Both the position numbers and the translations under genes were made by a program. A stretch of DNA of 60,595 bases. It comes from Eubacteriales bacterium (lineage in GTDB: Bacteria; Bacillota; Clostridia; Christensenellales; Aristaeellaceae). Below are positions 15,564 through 24,780 of the stretch, one piece after another; the stretch's first letter is position 1, and each line of letters opens with the position of its first letter. The stretch is from the NCBI GenBank assembly GCA_028693055.1, contig JAQUWD010000018.1, positions 1-60,595 of the forward strand, read 5' to 3'. The notes beneath the pieces were generated by a model. The model ran no database searches, was not told where the DNA came from, and saw nothing but the letters and a program-made list of their open reading frames with translations.

Positions 15564-16588
15564 AGTGGAGAGCAGGAGATTTTTACTGAACCGAAACAGT
15601 TTATCCAGACCGTGCGGGAGGAGCTGCCCTATCGCAGCACTTCCGGCTTTACTTTCAGGTGATGGCGGCAGATGCCGCCACCCGAAAAGCCGTGGATGAT
15701 TTGGTCTATAACGAATACGGTGAGGATAACCCGCACGATCTGGCGCATTACCAGAGTACGGAAACCGAGCATCAGGAAAAGGCGGCAGAAGCATTGAACA
15801 CCGCTTTGTATGAAAAGATGTTTGCCGAACAGGACACCTACCGGGGCTGGCTCTTGAAGCAGACCCCGGAGGAAATCCTGCACCATACCTATGAATATAC
15901 AGTGCGGGAGGATATTTTGATGTCGCTGGAAAACAACAGCCTGAACATAGAACAGGTTTCTGCACTTCTTGCATCGCCCATCCCGCTGGGGGATGTGTTC
16001 CACGAATTTGAAAAGCGGAAACTGGCTACATGGATGAGGTGCTGGACTGTATCACTTCCAGAGCAAACGATGTGGTGCAGCAAGAACAGGAAGCGAAGCT
16101 GGAGTTGTTGCAGCTTGCCGGTGTATCCGTATCCGGCATCCTATGCCCATGAGCATGAGGAACTGCCGGAGTACCGTGCATCCCACAAAGCAAATATCGC
16201 CTGTCGTGATGCCATTGATACCGCCATAGCGGACAATTACAGCAACAATACGCTGGGGCATGATGCCGTAAAACAGGTAGTGGAGCAATTTGGCTATGAC
16301 CGCACCGTTTATGTGCTGGCGAACACCGTGCGCCAAAAGGATTGGGACGGGCGCATCTCTCATGACAACAAGAGCTGGGCAAAGACTATTCCTGTCTATG
16401 AGGATAAGGACAACTGGGGCAGTAACCGAAACAATGAGTTTGTGGTAGACCAAGCGCACCCCGGTTTGATGGATTTGTTCACCACGCAGGCAAGGCGCGA
16501 GTATTTGCTGACACAGCCGTTGGCCAAAGAGGACATTCAGCATTCAGGAGATGATATATGGATAAAGAAAATGCGGAACGCTTTTTGA
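15564..16588 (+). pseudogene. DUF3848/DUF3849-type integrative-element protein, with frameshifts
   Basis: Pieces of one protein occur in different frames. EIFTEPKQFIQTVREELPYR is followed by a stop at 15660-15662. From 15659 a second frame reads MAADAATRKAVDDLVYNEYG and a DUF3848-like part (LYEKMFAEQDTYRGWLLKQT, YEYTVREDILMSLE). The matching sequence moves to another frame near 16025 (YMDEVLDCITSRANDVVQQE) and returns to the second frame by about 16125 for a DUF3849-like part (YRASHKANIACRDAID, then FGYDRTVYVLANTVRQKDWD). At least two indels are needed. Such proteins accompany Clostridia integrative elements; their function is unknown. No start codon is preserved. Confidence 0.72.
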
Positions 16589-16605
16589 TGGCGCTCCGCA
16601 TTTTC
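16567..16605. terminator. Inverted repeat/terminator after the DUF3849-type remnant
   Basis: AAAATGCGGA (16568-16577) pairs with TCCGCATTTT (16595-16604), giving T4 on the plus strand and A-run symmetry for the other strand. From here to 16825 I see no gene I trust; a 77-codon hydrophobic frame and an 88-codon Gln-rich minus frame overlap there and neither has an RBS. Confidence 0.65.
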
Positions 16606-16825
16606 ATATTACTTAGTTCCTGTTGCTGTAATTTGTTTTTGGTTTTGGCTGCTTGGTTCAGCGTAACAATGTTTTCTTTTGTAATAACTTGTGGGGTGAC
16701 TTGTTGGTTATCTTGTTGGTGCATTGACATAAAAGACGATTTCACACTATTCGTGTCGAAATATGGGAGTTATATTAAAATGATCATGTAATCCAGTGTA
16801 AATGTCAAATCAAAAATCGTTGAAA

Positions 16826-16853
16826 TTGACACGAATATGTGCTATGCTATAGT
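16826..16853 (+). promoter_or_regulatory. Promoter of the DUF4143 ATPase gene
   Basis: TTGACA (16826-16831), a 16-base spacer and TATAGT (16848-16853), 25 bases before ATG 16879. Confidence 0.65.
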
Positions 16854-16878
16854 TAGTACCTTACGAGGAGGGCTGATT

Positions 16879-18174
16879 ATGTATAGAAAAATTATGAGCT
16901 TCTTAGAAGCATGGAAAGAAAGCGGACACCGCAAACCCCTTATTTTGCAGGGAGCAAGACAGGTAGGCAAAACCTACTCCATACTGGAATTTGGGCGTAC
17001 TCACTATGAGAATGTAGCGTACTTTAATTTTGAAACAAATCCAAAGCTGAACGAAACCTTTGATGAAAATATTAGCCCGGATTATCTGCTCCCCATTCTT
17101 TCGCATATTGCAGGGCAAACAATCGTCAAGGAAAAAACACTGATTGTATTTGACGAAGTGCAGTTTTGCGAAAGAGCGTTGACAAGCCTGAAGTATTTTT
17201 GTGAGGACGCACCAGATTACCATATCATCGTGGCAGGCAGCTTACTTGGTGTGGCAGTCAACAGAGCCAAGTTCTCATTTCCTGTGGGTAAGGTGGACAT
17301 GAAAACACTCTACCCTATGGATATGGAGGAATTTATGCTGGCTCTGGGCGAGGATGCTCTCGTAAAGCAAATTAAAGACTGCTTTGCCGACAACTCTCCA
17401 ATGCCCTCTGCTTTACACGATGCGGCGATGCAGCTTTATCGTCAGTATCTTATTATAGGTGGTATGCCAGAATGTGTGATGCAGTTTGCAGAAACAAAGG
17501 ATTATATCCTTGTCCGTCATACCCAAGACACTATTCTTGCAAGCTATCTGAACGATATGAGTAAGTATAACAACCTCAATGAAATCAAGAAAACAAGACT
17601 TGCTTATGACAACATTACCGTTCAGCTTTCCAAGAAAAACACCCGTTTTCAATATAAGCTGATCAAAAAAGGCGGCAGAGCTTCCGAGTTTGAAAATGCT
17701 ATCGAATGGCTTTGTTTGTCTGGCATTGTGTCACAGGTTTACAGGGCAGAGCAAATCAAGAAACCGCTTGAAAACTACCGTGATATTGATGCGTTCAAAA
17801 TTTATGTTTCAGACTTGGGTTTGCTCTGTGCCAAAAAGGATTTAGCAGCAAACGATATTCTCTATATGGTTGAAGAACTTAATCATTTCAAGGGCGGCAT
17901 GACGGAAAACTATGTCAATGTGCAGCTCACTATAAACGGATACAACACCTATTATTGGGAATCCGAGCGTGGAGCAGAAATTGATTTTGTTATTCAGCGT
18001 GAAGGTCGGCTTATTCCTATTGAGGTAAAGAGCGCCGACAACACCAGAGCCAAGAGCCTGAAAGTGTATATGGAAACTTATAAGCCAGCCTATGCGATTA
18101 AGCTCTCGGCTAAAAACTTTGGCTTTGAGGACAATAAAAAGATTGTTCCTCTCTATGCCGCATTCTGTATCTAA
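16879..18174 (+). CDS. AAA_14/DUF4143 family ATPase
   Basis: 431 residues from ATG 16879, with GAGGAGGG at 16865-16872. The N-terminal P-loop domain has Walker A GARQVGKT (25-32) and Walker B TLIVFDEVQ. The C-terminal DUF4143 part carries a PD-(D/E)xK-like nuclease signature, GAEIDFVI ... IPIEVKS. Members are widespread, often move horizontally, and are of uncertain function; a self-contained mobile or defence-like role has been suggested but is not shown. It has its own promoter and terminator, so it is an independent cargo gene. Confidence 0.88.
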   Translation: MYRKIMSFLEAWKESGHRKPLILQGARQVGKTYSILEFGRTHYENVAYFNFETNPKLNETFDENISPDYLLPILSHIAGQTIVKEKTLIVFDEVQFCERALTSLKYFCEDAPDYHIIVAGSLLGVAVNRAKFSFPVGKVDMKTLYPMDMEEFMLALGEDALVKQIKDCFADNSPMPSALHDAAMQLYRQYLIIGGMPECVMQFAETKDYILVRHTQDTILASYLNDMSKYNNLNEIKKTRLAYDNITVQLSKKNTRFQYKLIKKGGRASEFENAIEWLCLSGIVSQVYRAEQIKKPLENYRDIDAFKIYVSDLGLLCAKKDLAANDILYMVEELNHFKGGMTENYVNVQLTINGYNTYYWESERGAEIDFVIQREGRLIPIEVKSADNTRAKSLKVYMETYKPAYAIKLSAKNFGFEDNKKIVPLYAAFCI

Positions 18175-18193
18175 AATTCAATATGGCAATCGT

Positions 18194-18226
18194 AACGCCC
18201 ACAGAGATGTGGGCGTTAATTTTTTG
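18194..18226 (+). terminator. Rho-independent terminator of the DUF4143 ATPase
   Basis: AACGCCCAC (18194-18202), loop AGAGAT, GTGGGCGTT (18209-18217), then AATTTTTTGG. Perfect 9-base stem, 19 bases after the stop. Confidence 0.9.
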
Positions 18227-18230
18227 GAGT

Positions 18231-18274
18231 TTACTTTCGTGCTACTCTTATCGGTGAGAGTAGCACGAAAGTAA
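18231..18274. repeat. Perfect 18-base inverted repeat with 8-base loop
   Basis: 18231-18248 (core ACTTTCGTGCTACTCT) is the exact complement of 18257-18274, loop TATCGGTG. It lies directly after a complete terminator and has no T-run, so termination is not its obvious job. It could be a recombination or attachment site. The rest of 18275-18464 has no clear gene; a 37-codon minus-strand frame ending near 18290 looks faintly coding but is not identifiable. Confidence 0.75.
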
Positions 18275-18464
18275 AGGAGCAGAGGTTATTTCTATTATTT
18301 ATAGATAGCAAGCTGGCTGGATTGATTGCCCTTGTTCTTCTTTATTTGCATCAGTCGTTTATCTTGGATGGTGACTTGGATACTATTTTGGATGGTGTCT
18401 TGAATGGTAGCAACATTCTTTTGATAAATTTATCTTGCGCTGTATCTACAAATAGATAAAACAT

Positions 18465-20365
18465 GAAGGGAGTGTCTCAAAATGATTTTGGGGCACTCTC
18501 TTGTTATAGGCATCATTTGTATCGTAAATAATACAGCAAAGCGGCGAAAAAGCAGCTGAAAACACGCCAAAGCCGCAAACATACGCATAGCAAAGCAAGG
18601 CACATTCCAGAACCCACTCCCATGTCTATTCATTTAGCAATACTCACGATACCAGCTTTTCAAATAAATGGGTTTTCAATCGGTTGCTATTAGCCTTGGC
18701 AAACAACTTGTTCAGATTGAAACCCAAGCATAGCAAGTAAAGTTCAATGGAGATGCTGTGCTTGCCTCGCGTCAGGAACCTTTTAAACTGCCTATCCTGT
18801 TTTAGAACACCAAAAGCGCCCTCCACTTGGATCGAGCGATTGATTCTAAGCTTGATTCCGTCCGGCTCGGTGATGTTGGTCAAAGAGACTTGTCGCAGTT
18901 CGATCAGGTCGCGCTTTACTTTCAGCAGCTTATTCTCATAACGCTTGGATTGAAAGCACTTTTCCTTCAAAGGGCATCTCGCACAGCTTGTGCAACGGTA
19001 ATACGCGGTCGTCTTGACGTAGCCTTCCGCAGTGACCTGCGAGGTTTCGCGGCATAGTGTAAGCCGCTGATTGTTGGCGCATACATAACTGTCATCCGCC
19101 TCATCATATGCCATATTCTCCTGCCGACCGATTTTCTCTTTAAACTTCTTGCTGTTGCAATACTCGTAATTCACCGGCTTAATGAAGCTCATCTGTCCTT
19201 GCACGTCTAGATACAGATAATTCTCCTGACTCTCATACCCGGCGTCCGCCACGATCCGCTCATACTGTTGCCCATGACCATGCTTTAATTTTTTGAGAAA
19301 CGGAATCAGCGTACCGTTGTCATTTCGGTTCGCATAGGCAGCCACGCCGGTGATATACTCGCTGTTCACCGCTATTTGCACGTTATACCCGGGCTTGAGC
19401 TGACCGTTGAGCATATGATCTTCTTTCATCCGCATGAAGGTCGCGTCCGGGTCGGTTTTGGAATAGCTGTTCCGCTCTTGGCCCATGATGGAGAGCTTGT
19501 TCTCGTACTCCTTCCACTTGTTCAGCAGATCGTTTATGAGTTCCCATTGGCGCTGCTCGGGCGTTTTGCGCTTTCCGCTGCCATGCACAAACTGGATTCC
19601 CTCTTTCTCCTTCTCTAACCAGCCTTCCAGTGTTTGGATGGTTGGAACTTCCGCATTACCGATTTTAGCGAGTTCTTCTTTCGCTCTTTGTTTCACTTTG
19701 GCAAGATGCTTCTCTACCGTTTTTCGCCAAACAAAGGTATAGCGATTGGCGCAGCTTTCGATTTTCGTGCCGTCGATAAATACCGCCTCATGGTCGCTTT
19801 CGCCCATGCGTTCCAGCCTTCGAGCATATTGATAGAACAAGTCCTCCACCGCTTCCTCCAAGCGTCCTGTCCGAAAGCGGGCAAACGTGTTATGATCCGG
19901 AACGCGCTCGCCCTCCAACAGCCACATGAAGTCGATGTTTTTATAACAGGCTTTTTCCAGTTTTCGGCTGGAGTAGATGCCGTTCATATATCCGTAAACC
20001 ATTACCTTAAACATGATCCGGGGGTCTGCCGCATATTTTCTTCCCTTGGAAGAATACGCACGGTACAGTTTCCTGTAATCTAGCTCCTCCAGCTCCGCGC
20101 TTGCAAGCCGCACCGGATCGTTCTCTGGTATCCTCATTTCCGTTTCAAGAGGTAACATTAGCTGTTGATGTTCCCATCCTCTTTGAGTATAATACTCTTG
20201 CTGTAGTTGTTTCATTGCAATTCAATTATACAGCAAACAAGCGCTTCGGTACACCCTTTCGGGCGGCCGTAGCGCTTGTTTTTATGGGGTCTCGGGAAGT
20301 TTAGGGATTCAATGGGGCCGTCTTTACTGGTTAATTTCTTCTAACCGTTTTGAGACAGCCCCTTC
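18465..20365 (-). mobile_element. IS1182-family insertion sequence
   Basis: The left end GAAGGGAGTGTCTCAAAA (18465-18482) and right end, read inward on the minus strand, GAAGGGGCTGTCTCAAAA (20365-20348) match at 16 of 18 positions. The transposase occupies nearly the whole element on the minus strand. I see no target duplication next to these ends. A truncated coding frame follows the right end directly, so the insertion probably cut a gene or landed at a later deletion point. Confidence 0.88.
18644..20215 (-). CDS. IS1182 family transposase
   Basis: 523 residues, full length and uninterrupted. The N-terminal part (LYRAYSSKGRKYAADPRIMF then KVMVYGYMNGIYSSRKLEKA and RVPDHNTFARFR) is the conserved DUF772-type segment. 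The DDE domain shows AVFIDGTKIES, IVADAGYESQENY and a C-terminal glutamate region (NRSIQVEGAFGVLKQDRQFK). A cysteine cluster (CTSCARCPLKEKC) precedes the last acidic residue. It moves the flanking IS by cut-and-paste. The intact ends and ORF suggest a recent arrival. Confidence 0.95.
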   Translation of the reverse strand: MKQLQQEYYTQRGWEHQQLMLPLETEMRIPENDPVRLASAELEELDYRKLYRAYSSKGRKYAADPRIMFKVMVYGYMNGIYSSRKLEKACYKNIDFMWLLEGERVPDHNTFARFRTGRLEEAVEDLFYQYARRLERMGESDHEAVFIDGTKIESCANRYTFVWRKTVEKHLAKVKQRAKEELAKIGNAEVPTIQTLEGWLEKEKEGIQFVHGSGKRKTPEQRQWELINDLLNKWKEYENKLSIMGQERNSYSKTDPDATFMRMKEDHMLNGQLKPGYNVQIAVNSEYITGVAAYANRNDNGTLIPFLKKLKHGHGQQYERIVADAGYESQENYLYLDVQGQMSFIKPVNYEYCNSKKFKEKIGRQENMAYDEADDSYVCANNQRLTLCRETSQVTAEGYVKTTAYYRCTSCARCPLKEKCFQSKRYENKLLKVKRDLIELRQVSLTNITEPDGIKLRINRSIQVEGAFGVLKQDRQFKRFLTRGKHSISIELYLLCLGFNLNKLFAKANSNRLKTHLFEKLVS

Positions 20366-20445
20366 CACAGAGAGTATTGATTGGTACTAGTATCAAAATA
20401 GTTACTGATGGAAAATCAATTCAAGAAGTTGTAGATATGGTTTAA
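20365..20445 (+). pseudogene. C-terminal stump of an unidentified protein cut at the IS edge
   Basis: From the IS boundary the plus frame reads PQRVLIGTSIKIVTDGKSIQ then EVVDMV and stops at 20443-20445. The pattern of hydrophobic strands and an amphipathic helix looks like real coding sequence and its AT-rich codons match the integrative-element genes. I do not recognise the family. Its stop overlaps the stop of the convergent GH65 gene. The upstream part is not found at the left IS end. Confidence 0.4.
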
Positions 20446-22733
20446 TAGGTTTCACGATAGCTTACACCCGGAGCTTCGTGAAGGCCGGACGGCGTAAGGA
20501 GCTTTGGCAAGGTATCCCCTTCTAGCGCCTTGACGCAAAAGCCCGTTTGCTCCGCTGATATCGTCAGCGGCTGTCCTTGCCAAAAAATTCGGGTCGTTAC
20601 GCGCTTCCACCTAGCGGGCAGCTTTGGACAAATACAGAGCATATCGTTTCTTGCACGCACACCGATAAAGCCCAGCACGACGCATTGCCAAATACCTCCC
20701 AAAGAAGCCGCGTGTATGCCCTCATCGCTGGAATCCATCTTATTGCCTAAGTCTATTCGACATGCCTTTTGATAGAAGGCATAGGCGCTATCCTGCTCAT
20801 CAATATCCGAGGCGAGAAGCGAGTATGTACACAAGCTTAAGGAGGACTCATGCACGCAGTGCTCTTCGTAATAGTAAATGTTGCGTTTCTTCACGTCCAT
20901 CGGAAATAAATCCTCCAGCAGTAAGAAAAGCGCCGCAACATCTGCTTGCTTTGCAACCTGAAGCTTAAGGAGAGCACTCTTATCATAATCGGCCCGGATA
21001 GATCGCGTACCTTGCTTATATGGGGCCAAATCTATTTGCGGAAGCGAAAGAAAGGTATCGTCTTGCGGTAGTATTCCCGCTTGATTAACCTGGGGAAGAT
21101 AGAGCGCCGCCGCGCGTTCCTCCCAAACAGAGACCTGTGCGTCCACTCCCAATCGCTGGCAGAGAACCGCGTAATCCTTTGGATAATGAGCGCACAGCTC
21201 CTTAGCCCATTCTGTAGCGCAACGTAGATTCCAGTATGCCAGATAATTTGTGTATGCATTGTTGTCGGAGATATGGTATTCGTCGGGACCCATGATATGA
21301 AGTAGCTCATAGCGTTTGTTTTGTGTAGAATATTGTAAGCGAGAGCACCAGAATTTTGCTGTCTCAAATAAAATTTCACAACCAAAGCGCAGCATAAAAT
21401 CCAGATCGCCTGTCACTTGATAGTAATATTGAACGCCGTAGGCAACGTCAGCGGTTATGTGATGCTCGCAGGCAGACATGCGCGGATTGACCGATGTATC
21501 CGTGTCGGATAACCATGCTGTTTGCCAAGGATACATAGCGCCTTCATACCCGTTTTCCTGCGCTTTCCGATGGGCTGCATCCATAAAAAGGTATCGATTA
21601 TGTAAAAGCGAGCGTGCCCCCTTCGGGTCGCACCAAACAAAATAGGGAAGTATATAGGTTTCTGTATCCCAAAATGTGTGCCCTAGATAGCCCGGTCCGG
21701 TTAAGCCTTTTGCTGCGATATTCATACGGCTGTCATGTAAGGGCGCCATGATCGTCAGGTGATAAACGGCAAAGCGCAGCGCCAGCTGATCGAAGCCTGT
21801 GGCCTCGGTAATTTGAACGTCTCGCGTTTCCCAAATCCGCGCCCATTGCCGGATGGAGGCGGCCAACGCTTCGTTAAAGCCTGTTGCCCAAAGCGACGTC
21901 ATCAAGACGCATTCTCTGTCCATGAGCGCATAACGGAACGAATGGCCTTCCGGGGGCGCATCAAAATCATTATCGCGAGTCGTAGCGATTCGCGCTAGCT
22001 TCTCGACGACCAGCGTTTCATTGGCGCGTAGCGTTACGCTGTATGCGTTCATTACGCCCTCGCCTTCCAGCACACGGCTTAGCGCCGTCAACTTGTGGGT
22101 ATCCACGCCCAGAACATGAGCAGAAATGATAGCGCTGGTTACAAAGTCGATTCCGCTTTCAACGGTGGTTTCCGCATATTGTAAAACAGTTCCATCCACA
22201 AGCGTCTCAGCGTTTTGAAAGTGTACAATGCCAGGCCTATTGCTGCCGGATATGCCGGTTTCAATATTGATCGTCCCTGATCCTTCAAGCATATGCAAGG
22301 TGATTCTTTGCCCTAGCACATGCCGATCCTTCAACGACACAAAACGCTCAAAAGTGGCGGATAGGCAAGCATTGGCGCTTCGCCACAGGAAGCGGCGGGT
22401 CAAAAGACCGTTTTGAAGGTTCAGCACCCGTTCATAGGATTCAAAGCTGCTCTGAGATAGAGCGGCTCCATCCAGCGTGATATCTACCGCCATGACGTCC
22501 GCGCTTACGGGCAGCTCAGTCGAATGCTTCTCCTCAATCCGATCGAAGGTGCCTGCAATCAACGTTCCGCGTCTGGTGGAAGGATAGGTTTCTTCCGTCG
22601 CCGCACGCACGCCCATATATCCATTGCCTTGACAAAAAATGGATTCATATTTACGCGCATAACGCGCATCGAAAACCTTCTCAGTCAGCTTCCAGCCTTC
22701 CAGCGGCTCGCGTGGCGTTTCGCCCTTCATCAT
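20442..22733 (-). CDS. Glycoside hydrolase family 65 protein (disaccharide phosphorylase)
   Basis: 763 residues, standard for GH65. The (alpha/alpha)6 barrel has GLTGPGYLGHTFWDTETY (FWDTE at 354-358) and the general acid in HIMGPDEYH (E485). The N-terminal beta-sandwich (GNGYMGVRAATEE) and a small C-terminal sheet domain are present. GH65 enzymes phosphorolyse alpha-glucosides (maltose, trehalose, kojibiose, nigerose or glucosyl-rhamnose types) with inversion, giving beta-glucose-1-phosphate and saving ATP; which substrate cannot be read here. There is no signal peptide, so it works in the cytoplasm on sugar imported by the upstream ABC genes. AAAGGA precedes ATG 22733. It is the last gene of the operon. 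Confidence 0.93.
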   Translation of the reverse strand: MMKGETPREPLEGWKLTEKVFDARYARKYESIFCQGNGYMGVRAATEETYPSTRRGTLIAGTFDRIEEKHSTELPVSADVMAVDITLDGAALSQSSFESYERVLNLQNGLLTRRFLWRSANACLSATFERFVSLKDRHVLGQRITLHMLEGSGTINIETGISGSNRPGIVHFQNAETLVDGTVLQYAETTVESGIDFVTSAIISAHVLGVDTHKLTALSRVLEGEGVMNAYSVTLRANETLVVEKLARIATTRDNDFDAPPEGHSFRYALMDRECVLMTSLWATGFNEALAASIRQWARIWETRDVQITEATGFDQLALRFAVYHLTIMAPLHDSRMNIAAKGLTGPGYLGHTFWDTETYILPYFVWCDPKGARSLLHNRYLFMDAAHRKAQENGYEGAMYPWQTAWLSDTDTSVNPRMSACEHHITADVAYGVQYYYQVTGDLDFMLRFGCEILFETAKFWCSRLQYSTQNKRYELLHIMGPDEYHISDNNAYTNYLAYWNLRCATEWAKELCAHYPKDYAVLCQRLGVDAQVSVWEERAAALYLPQVNQAGILPQDDTFLSLPQIDLAPYKQGTRSIRADYDKSALLKLQVAKQADVAALFLLLEDLFPMDVKKRNIYYYEEHCVHESSLSLCTYSLLASDIDEQDSAYAFYQKACRIDLGNKMDSSDEGIHAASLGGIWQCVVLGFIGVRARNDMLCICPKLPARWKRVTTRIFWQGQPLTISAEQTGFCVKALEGDTLPKLLTPSGLHEAPGVSYRETY

Positions 22734-22738
22734 TTGCG

Positions 22739-23626
22739 TTATCCTTTCAAAGATCCAATCATGATGCCTTTTTTGAATGATTTGCGCACAAATAAGTACG
22801 CGATGGTCATGGGCAATGTCGAAGCAACAATGACGGCGTATTTAAGCACCTCGTAAAGCAGCTGATCCTCCATTACATTGCCCTCGGACATGCCGTCCAT
22901 GCTTTGTAGAATCAGGATTCGGCGCAGAAAGATTTGTAGAGGCATCAGGTCGTTGTCCTTCAGGTACATCATGGCAGAAAAATACGAGCTCCAGTGGTCG
23001 GAGAGATAGTATAGAGTAATAACGCCTAAAACGGGCCTGGACACTGGAAGCACCACCTGAAACAAGGTCTGCCACTGTGAGGCGCCCTCCACGCAGGCAC
23101 TCTCGATGAGTTCCTCCGACACGGAATGAGTGAAGTAATTGCGCATGATAATAAAATAGGAGGCGTTTACAGCACTTGGAATGATCATAACCAAGGGGTT
23201 GTTGATGAGGTGAAGGTTGACCATGTTTAGGTACTTGGGAATCATACCGCCGCTAAAAAACATCGTAAAGGTTATCAAAAAGGTGACGAGATTTCGACCG
23301 CTTAAATTTTTGCGCGACAGCGGATAAGCCGCAAAGATTGTAAGAAGAAGGTTATATGGCGTTGCAACGCAGGTGTAGAAGACGGTGTTGCGATAACCGA
23401 TCAAAATGTTTTCATAATTTAGGATCGATTGATACGCTCTTAGCGTCAGCCCCTTGGGGAGCAGAAGCACGTTGCCCAGCATCAGTTCCTTTGGGTCGCT
23501 AACGGACGCGGAGACCACATAAATCAGTGGGTAAAGGCACAGCGTGACCGCAAAGATAAGCAGTATATAGACAATTGTGATGTAGAACGTATCCGAGTTT
23601 AATTTTCTTTTGATTCGCGCGTTCAC
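22739..23626 (-). CDS. Carbohydrate ABC transporter permease (LplC/CUT1 type)
   Basis: 296 residues taking GTG 23626, which follows AAAGGAGG with 8 bases between; a longer reading to 23647 starts inside that RBS. Six membrane segments with the EAA-type loop VEGASQWQTLFQVVLPVSRP, and the C-terminal VRKSFKKGIMIGSLKG common to LplC proteins. It forms the heterodimeric channel with the next permease. No ATPase gene is present here, so a shared MsmX-like ATPase encoded elsewhere is expected. Confidence 0.93.
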   Translation of the reverse strand: MNARIKRKLNSDTFYITIVYILLIFAVTLCLYPLIYVVSASVSDPKELMLGNVLLLPKGLTLRAYQSILNYENILIGYRNTVFYTCVATPYNLLLTIFAAYPLSRKNLSGRNLVTFLITFTMFFSGGMIPKYLNMVNLHLINNPLVMIIPSAVNASYFIIMRNYFTHSVSEELIESACVEGASQWQTLFQVVLPVSRPVLGVITLYYLSDHWSSYFSAMMYLKDNDLMPLQIFLRRILILQSMDGMSEGNVMEDQLLYEVLKYAVIVASTLPMTIAYLFVRKSFKKGIMIGSLKG

Positions 23627-23640
23627 TTTCGGTTCCTCCT

Positions 23641-24624
23641 TTACCACAGGCTTACTTCGGAAACTTTTTTCGAGATTCGATTAACGATCGCCAGCAGGGA
23701 TAGGTTGATTACCGAATCAAACAGACCGACGGCTGTCGCGTAATCAAACTCCTGCTTTCCGATGCCTTTCTTATATACGTAGGTCGAGATGACCTCCGAA
23801 ACATCCAGCGTCGTTGTAGTCTGCATCAGGTAGACCTTTTCGTACCCCACGCTCATAATTTTGCCGCTTTTTAGAATCAGCATGATGATGATCGTAGGAA
23901 GGACGCTTGGGATCGTAATTTTTAACAGTTGCTTGAATCGGCTTGCCCCATCGATGGAGGCAGCCTCGTAGATCGTAGGATCGATGGCGGAAAGGGCGGA
24001 TATGTAGATAACGGCGTCCCAGCCCACGCTCTGCCAAATGCCGGATATGATATAGGATGGGCGGAAATACTGCGACATTCGTGTAAAATAAATGCTTTCA
24101 TCAATCAGGTTCAGTCGTTTTAATAATACGTTGATAACTCCTGTACTGGGCGAGCAAAAAGCCACGAGAATACCCACTACCACAACGACCGACACAAAGT
24201 GCGGAATGATGAAAATGGTCTGGAATGCACCGCTCACGCGGTGGTTGATCTCATTGAGCAAAAGAGCAAGAATAATCGGGATTGGAAATGAGAAGAGCAT
24301 ATTCAGCACGCTTAAAATCAACGTGTTCCAAAAGATGGGGGCGAAGTTTGCAGAAGTAAACAGACGTTCAAAATGCTCGAACCCGCACCACGCGCTTCCC
24401 CAGATTCCTTTTCGGATCGAATAATCCTTGAAAGCAATCTGCACGCCCGTCATCGGAACATATGCGAAAATGATAAAGTTAATGATTACGGGGATTAAAA
24501 GCAGATAGAGCTGATAGTTAAGCTTCAGTGATTTATTGAAGGTCCGTAACCCGGTCTGTAGCGGGCTTGCAGCCTGCACACAGGGCTGATATGCGTTACG
24601 GCTTATGGTTGGTGTGTTTTTCAT
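23641..24624 (-). CDS. Carbohydrate ABC transporter permease (LplB/CUT1 type)
   Basis: 327 residues. After a 35-residue cytoplasmic N-terminus come six membrane segments, with the family line FAYVPMTGVQIAFKDYSIRK and the EAA loop AASIDGASRFKQLLKITIPS. It pairs with the LplC-like permease and serves the solute-binding protein encoded upstream. The RBS AAGGAG is rather far (about 12 bases) from ATG 24624. The 156-base gap to the SBP gene holds a stable hairpin. Confidence 0.93.
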   Translation of the reverse strand: MKNTPTISRNAYQPCVQAASPLQTGLRTFNKSLKLNYQLYLLLIPVIINFIIFAYVPMTGVQIAFKDYSIRKGIWGSAWCGFEHFERLFTSANFAPIFWNTLILSVLNMLFSFPIPIILALLLNEINHRVSGAFQTIFIIPHFVSVVVVVGILVAFCSPSTGVINVLLKRLNLIDESIYFTRMSQYFRPSYIISGIWQSVGWDAVIYISALSAIDPTIYEAASIDGASRFKQLLKITIPSVLPTIIIMLILKSGKIMSVGYEKVYLMQTTTTLDVSEVISTYVYKKGIGKQEFDYATAVGLFDSVINLSLLAIVNRISKKVSEVSLW

Positions 24625-24719
24625 TTTTATCGGCGACTCCTTCTACTTTTGATCCCAAAGAGCAAATAGGGATGGATGAATCGGGCCTTTACTCAGGTTA
24701 CTTGCGTGCCATGCATCAT

Positions 24720-24754
24720 GGGGGAGAGAGGGCCGCGTGAGCCTCTCTCTCCCG
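24720..24754 (-). promoter_or_regulatory. Intercistronic hairpin between SBP and permease genes
   Basis: GGGAGAGAGG (24723-24732 region) pairs with CCTCTCTCTCCC (24743-24754) around a CGCGTG loop. No T-run follows on the minus strand, so it is more likely an mRNA-stabilising or processing stem that raises SBP transcript above permease transcript than a full terminator. Confidence 0.6.
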
Positions 24755-24780
24755 AAAACGTTAGAGTGCGTTGGTAAATT

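Noticed and set aside
16558..16791. 77-codon hydrophobic frame (and an 88-codon Gln-rich minus frame overlapping it)
   Set aside because: The plus frame crosses a terminator hairpin and has no RBS; the minus frame overlaps the same hairpin. Neither resembles a known family.
18458..20372. Target-site duplication of the IS1182 element
   Set aside because: Flanking bases (AAAACAT and CACAGAG) do not match; none can be claimed.
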